A stretch of 64,000 nucleotides of DNA from Corynebacterium sp. 21KM1197 (lineage in GTDB: Bacteria; Actinomycetota; Actinomycetes; Mycobacteriales; Mycobacteriaceae), in contig NZ_CP123907.1 in the NCBI RefSeq assembly GCF_033783015.1, positions 1,178,001 to 1,242,000 on the forward strand, given 5' to 3'. Each line of letters begins with the position of its first letter. Position 1 is the stretch's first letter. Positions 60,587 to 64,000 of this stretch are shown piece by piece. A program made the translations under genes and the position numbers. The notes below the pieces were generated by a model. The model was not told where the DNA came from, made no database searches, and was given only the letters and a program-made list of their open reading frames with translations.

Positions 60587-62623
60587 TTAGCCAATGTGTA
60601 CCGGGTCCACCCGCACCCGCAGCGGTAAATCCTCCCGCCGCGCGATCCTCGCCACCATCGCACTTTTCAGCGCCGCGCCCAGCTCCCCACGCGGCCCCAG
60701 CGGCGTGCGCACCAGAATCCGCTGCGCGGGGCCGAACCGACGCTCGTCGTACTCCCCCGGCAGGTGCTCGCCGGGGGGCAGGTCCACCGGGCCGAGCACG
60801 TCCGCGTTCTTCGGCAGGCGTGCCTCCTTGAGCAGGCTATCGACGGCCGCCGCTGCGCCGTCGATAGCCGCCATGTGCACCGCCGGGGGAAAACCGACCT
60901 CGCGGCGCTGCGCCAACTCCCGCGCGGCGGCCCCCGGCATGTCCCAGCGAATCAGGTGCTGCACCACCGCCAGGGAGGGATCGGCCACCACCACCACCTG
61001 CCCGCCCTTACGGTGCGGCTCCACCAGGGTGGCCACCGCCACCCACTTGGCCAGGGCCTCCTCCGTGGCGCGCAGATCCTGCCGCCCCAGCAGCGCCCAG
61101 GTATCCAGCAGCACCGCAGCGCCGTAGCGTCCCCCCTCGGCCACGCGCGGCTCCGCCCCCGGCGTGGCCACCACCAGGGCTGGGGCGTGGGGAATCTCCC
61201 GGTGCTGCTGGTTTCCTCCCGAGGAAATCACCCGCACCGAGGGAAAGGCCCGGCCCAGTTCCTCGGCCGTGCGCTGATTGCCCAGCACCACCGCCCGCAG
61301 GGAGGCAGAACCGCACTGCGGGCAGCGATAACGCGCGTCCGGCCGCCCGCACCATCGGCACGTGGGCACGGTGGCCTCGTTCCCTCCCTGCTGGTGCGTG
61401 GGCAGCCCTACGGGGCCGTTGCAGTGGCGACACCGCGCCGGGGCTCGGCACTGGCGACAGGCCAGGGTGGGGATATAGCCCTTGCGCGGGGTGTGTACCA
61501 GCACCGGCTTGCCTGCCGCCAATCCCTCACGCAGCGCGCGAAAGGCCACGGCGGGAATCCGCGCGGAGCGCGCCAGGGGATCCTTGGCCAGCTCAAAATC
61601 GGAATCCGCCACCGCCTGCACCCTGGGCATGCGCACGCGCAGGGTCTCCCGGCCCGCCACCAGATCGTGCGCCCAGCCCGATTCCACCAACAACTGTGCC
61701 TCGGCGGTGCGCGCGTGCCCCGCGATGATCAACGACGCCTCCGTGGCCGCCACCCTGGTGGTGAGCACCTCCCGGGAGTGCGCGTAGGGGGCGCGGGGGT
61801 CCACGTGGTTTTCATCCCCATCAAAGAGAACCACCGCCAACTGGAGGTTGGCCACCGGGGCAAAGGCCGCCGAGCGCGTGCCGATGACCAACCGGCCCTG
61901 GCCGTGCAGGATGGAAAGAAAGCGCCGATACCGCGCCTGCGGCCCCAGGGAGGCCCCCAGCGCGGTGATCTGCTTGGGCCCCACGTATTCCCGCAGCGCC
62001 GCCTCAAGGGCATCCACGTCGCTTTGATCGGGCACCACGATGAGCACCCCGCCGCCGCCCAGGGCCACCTTGGCGGCCAGGCAGGCCAGGGCTGCGGCCC
62101 AATCATCGCCGGGGGCGATCTGCCAGGCCACCCGCGCGCGCTGGCGCGCCAGCACCGCGTCCACAAAGGACTCCCCATGCTCGTAGGCCGACCACGCGGA
62201 AAGATCGGGCTCCTGGGCCTGGCCCAGTTCCTCCCAGGGGGTGTGCGTATCGGTGGCCTCGGCGGCGGCGTGGCGGGCGGGGATCGCCGCCCGAATGAGA
62301 TCCGAACGCGTTCCCGCGTACCGGGCGCACAGGGAATCCACCAGGCGGCGCGTCTGCTCCGGGTACACCACCTCCGGGGAGATCACGCGCTCGATGTAGC
62401 GCAACTGCCCCGCGTGATCGGTCTCCTCCGATCGCTCGATGAGCAGCGCATCCACGAGCCTCCCGGCAAAGCGAATCCGCACCCGCACCCCCGGCTGGGC
62501 CTGCGCGGATTGTTCCTCGGAGACCTGATAATCAAAGAGCCGATCCAGGTGCGCCAGGCCCAGGAGCGGCAAAACCCGCGCCACCGGCTGCTGTGCTGCG
62601 GGAACGCGGGGTGAGGTGGCCAT
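60587..62623 (-). CDS. priA: PriA-like primosomal protein lacking helicase motifs
   Basis: The 678-aa protein keeps the PriA layout, including an N-terminal DNA-binding domain (RVLPLLGLAHLDRLFDYQV) and zinc cysteines at about residues 395-445 (LACRQCRAPARCRHC, CRWCGRPDARYRCPQCG). The Walker A site is gone (GGGGVLIVVPDQSD instead of GxGKT) and the DEEH box reads GDENH, so ATP hydrolysis is unlikely. Degenerate PriA without helicase activity is known in actinobacteria. It starts behind a TAAAAT -10 at the leaderless distance, 11 nt after metK. Confidence 0.93.
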   Translation of the reverse strand: MATSPRVPAAQQPVARVLPLLGLAHLDRLFDYQVSEEQSAQAQPGVRVRIRFAGRLVDALLIERSEETDHAGQLRYIERVISPEVVYPEQTRRLVDSLCARYAGTRSDLIRAAIPARHAAAEATDTHTPWEELGQAQEPDLSAWSAYEHGESFVDAVLARQRARVAWQIAPGDDWAAALACLAAKVALGGGGVLIVVPDQSDVDALEAALREYVGPKQITALGASLGPQARYRRFLSILHGQGRLVIGTRSAAFAPVANLQLAVVLFDGDENHVDPRAPYAHSREVLTTRVAATEASLIIAGHARTAEAQLLVESGWAHDLVAGRETLRVRMPRVQAVADSDFELAKDPLARSARIPAVAFRALREGLAAGKPVLVHTPRKGYIPTLACRQCRAPARCRHCNGPVGLPTHQQGGNEATVPTCRWCGRPDARYRCPQCGSASLRAVVLGNQRTAEELGRAFPSVRVISSGGNQQHREIPHAPALVVATPGAEPRVAEGGRYGAAVLLDTWALLGRQDLRATEEALAKWVAVATLVEPHRKGGQVVVVADPSLAVVQHLIRWDMPGAAARELAQRREVGFPPAVHMAAIDGAAAAVDSLLKEARLPKNADVLGPVDLPPGEHLPGEYDERRFGPAQRILVRTPLGPRGELGAALKSAMVARIARREDLPLRVRVDPVHIG

Positions 62624-62631
62624 GCTGGCCG

Positions 62632-62637
62632 ATTTTA
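62632..62637 (-). promoter_or_regulatory. -10 of the leaderless priA transcript
   Basis: TAAAAT on the minus strand ends 8 nt before ATG 62623 and overlaps the metK stop codon. Confidence 0.5.
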
Positions 62638-63858
62638 CAGGCCTGCGGCCTGCCGCAGGAGGGGGGCTCGCTGGGTGCTCTCCCAGGGGAAATCCACGTC
62701 CGTGCGGCCAAAGTGACCATAGGCCGCCGTGGGCGCATAGATGGGGCGGAGAAGATCCAACTCGCGGATAATCGCGGCGGGGCGCAGATCAAAGACCTCG
62801 CTCACCGCGCGCTGAATATCCACATCGCTTAGGCCCTCCTTGGCGGTGCCGAAGGTCTCCACGTACAGCCCCACCGGGGTGGCCCGGCCAATGGCGTAGG
62901 CCACCTGCACCTCCGCGCGATCCGCCAGGCCCGCCGCCACGATGTTCTTGGCCACCCACCGCATAGCGTAGGCCCCGGAACGATCCACCTTGCTGGGATC
63001 CTTGCCGGAGAAGGCTCCGCCGCCGTGGCGCGCCATGCCGCCGTAGGTATCCACGATGATCTTGCGCCCGGTCAGGCCCGCGTCCCCCATCGGCCCGCCC
63101 AGGGTAAACGAACCCGAGGGATTGATGAGCAGGGTGAGGTCCTCGGTGAGGAAGTTCGCCAGACCGGCGTCATTGATCACCCAGTCCAGCACGTGCGGGC
63201 GCAACTGCGCCTCCAACCAGGCGGAATCCACCTCGGGATCGTGCTGGGTAGAGATCACCACGGTGTCCAGGTAAAGGGGCTGGCCGGAATCGTCGTAGGC
63301 GAAGGTCACCTGGGTCTTGCCATCGGGGCGCAGGTGCGGGACGATCCCCTCCTTGCGCACCTGGGAGAGCCGCCGGGAAAGGCGGTGCGCCAGGGCGATG
63401 GGCAGCGGCATGTATTCGGCGGTCTCGTTGCTGGCGTAGCCAAACATGAGGCCCTGGTCACCGGCACCGGCCTGATCATCATCCTCGTAGTGCCCCCCGG
63501 AGCGCATCTCCTGGGAGGTATCCACCCCGTGCCCGATCTCCGCGGACTGCTCCCCGATGGCGATATTCACCCCGCAGGTGGTGCCGTCAAAGCCCACGTC
63601 GGAGGAGGTAAAGCCAATGCGCACCAGGGTGCTGCGCACCAGGCTGGGTATATCCACGTAGCCGGTGGTGCGTACCTCCCCCACCACGTGCACCTGCCCG
63701 GTGGTCACCAGCGTCTCCACCGCCACGTGGGCGTGGGCGTCCTCCCGCAAGATGGCGTCCAAGATGGTGTCAGAGACGGCGTCGCAGATTTTATCGGGAT
63801 GCCCCTCGGTGACGGACTCGCTGGTAAAAAGCCGCACGGAGCGCGGGGTAGGTGCCAC
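62635..63858 (-). CDS. metK: S-adenosylmethionine synthetase
   Basis: Makes SAM from methionine and ATP. The 407-aa protein has [32 protein letters not shown] with [12 protein letters not shown] (the ATP-binding hexapeptide) and [16 protein letters not shown]. The start is GTG 63858 with an AAGGAA site 5 nt upstream. A perfect McbR site lies in its promoter, so metK is repressed when S-adenosylhomocysteine, the McbR effector, is low. Its product also feeds the metF riboswitch. Confidence 0.98.
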   Translation of the reverse strand: MAPTPRSVRLFTSESVTEGHPDKICDAVSDTILDAILREDAHAHVAVETLVTTGQVHVVGEVRTTGYVDIPSLVRSTLVRIGFTSSDVGFDGTTCGVNIAIGEQSAEIGHGVDTSQEMRSGGHYEDDDQAGAGDQGLMFGYASNETAEYMPLPIALAHRLSRRLSQVRKEGIVPHLRPDGKTQVTFAYDDSGQPLYLDTVVISTQHDPEVDSAWLEAQLRPHVLDWVINDAGLANFLTEDLTLLINPSGSFTLGGPMGDAGLTGRKIIVDTYGGMARHGGGAFSGKDPSKVDRSGAYAMRWVAKNIVAAGLADRAEVQVAYAIGRATPVGLYVETFGTAKEGLSDVDIQRAVSEVFDLRPAAIIRELDLLRPIYAPTAAYGHFGRTDVDFPWESTQRAPLLRQAAGL

Positions 63859-63897
63859 GGATTGTTCCTTTACTGCCCGGAAATGAACTATTACGTC

Positions 63898-63926
63898 AGA
63901 TTAGACCAAGCGGTCTATTACTGCAA
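63898..63926 (-). promoter_or_regulatory. metK promoter with a perfect McbR operator
   Basis: TAGACCAAGCGGTCTA (63902-63917) fits TAGAC-N6-GTCTA exactly. On the minus strand a -35 TTGCAG (63921-63926) and a -10 TAATCT (63898-63903) with a 17-nt spacer frame it, so the repressor would cover the spacer. The -35 lies inside the last codons of coaBC. Confidence 0.92.
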
Positions 63927-64000
63927 GACCCTCGCCTGAACTGCCACGTTGAGCGTATCAAGGTACGCCCCGGCGATCTCATGCTTGCTGCCATCGGCCA
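63918..64000 (-). CDS. coaBC: C-terminal end of CoaBC (phosphopantothenoylcysteine synthetase/decarboxylase), cut by window edge
   Basis: The last 26 codons are seen: ADGSKHEIAGAYLDTLNVAV and a tail ending RVLQ before TAA at 63918-63920. The GSK-x-x-IAG-x-x-LD pattern resembles the CoaBC C-terminus, and coaBC is the gene next to metK in C. glutamicum. The identification is mainly contextual. Confidence 0.6.
   Translation of the reverse strand, partial: ADGSKHEIAGAYLDTLNVAVQARVLQ

Overview
The window is a GC-rich stretch of chromosome from a mycolate-containing actinobacterium, almost certainly a Corynebacterium. The evidence is the gene order: a RipA-type secreted coiled-coil protein, an Rv1476-like membrane protein, acn-acnR, the suf operon, mptB, ctaA/qor/ctaB, tkt-tal-zwf-opcA-pgl, secG-ppc-tpiA-pgk-gap, whiA-yvcK-rapZ-uvrC, the rib operon, rpe-rsmB-fmt-def-priA-metK and coaBC. 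This matches, as I remember it, the C. glutamicum segment running from cg1735 to cg1807. The species cannot be named from the sequence alone. I see no insertion sequence, prophage, CRISPR array, tRNA or rRNA.

Layout. 1-8029: cell-wall hydrolase N-terminus and Rv1476-like gene on the minus strand, divergent from acn-acnR, then a glutamine amidotransferase, an ACT-domain protein and a UPF0210 protein. 8026-18905 is the most accessory-looking part: an acyl-CoA synthetase/secreted GDSL esterase pair, metF-metE behind a SAM riboswitch, a kgtP-like 2-oxoglutarate transporter, an EamA exporter with a divergent LysR regulator, and an unusual metallo-beta-lactamase-fold protein. 19068-26940: ABC-F ATPase and the complete suf operon sufRBDCSUT read on the minus strand. 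27097-34502: mptB, an ABC exporter, an alcohol dehydrogenase, and the heme A genes ctaA and ctaB flanking a degenerate qor. 34786-41267: pentose phosphate operon. 41300-47613: secG, ppc and the lower-glycolysis genes. 47891-64000: whiA-yvcK-rapZ-uvrC, riboflavin genes, rpe, translation-initiation genes, priA, metK and the end of coaBC, all on the minus strand.

Regulation visible in the DNA. A near-textbook AcnR operator sits between the -35 and -10 of acn. A perfect McbR-type site (TAGAC-N6-GTCTA) sits inside the metK promoter. Two imperfect, oppositely oriented copies flank the amidotransferase promoter, and a weaker copy precedes the metF riboswitch. The metF riboswitch is followed at once by the Shine-Dalgarno, suggesting translational control by SAM on top of transcriptional control by McbR. 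A perfect 12-bp palindrome precedes sufR. At least ten genes show a -10 hexamer 6-8 nt before the start codon, which implies leaderless mRNAs.

No clearly new multigene system was found. The best candidates for a second look are the hairpin that buries the kgtP start codon, the long tal-zwf intergenic hairpin, the twin McbR-like sites on the amidotransferase gene, the metF SAM switch, and the metallo-beta-lactamase-like protein with an altered metal motif.
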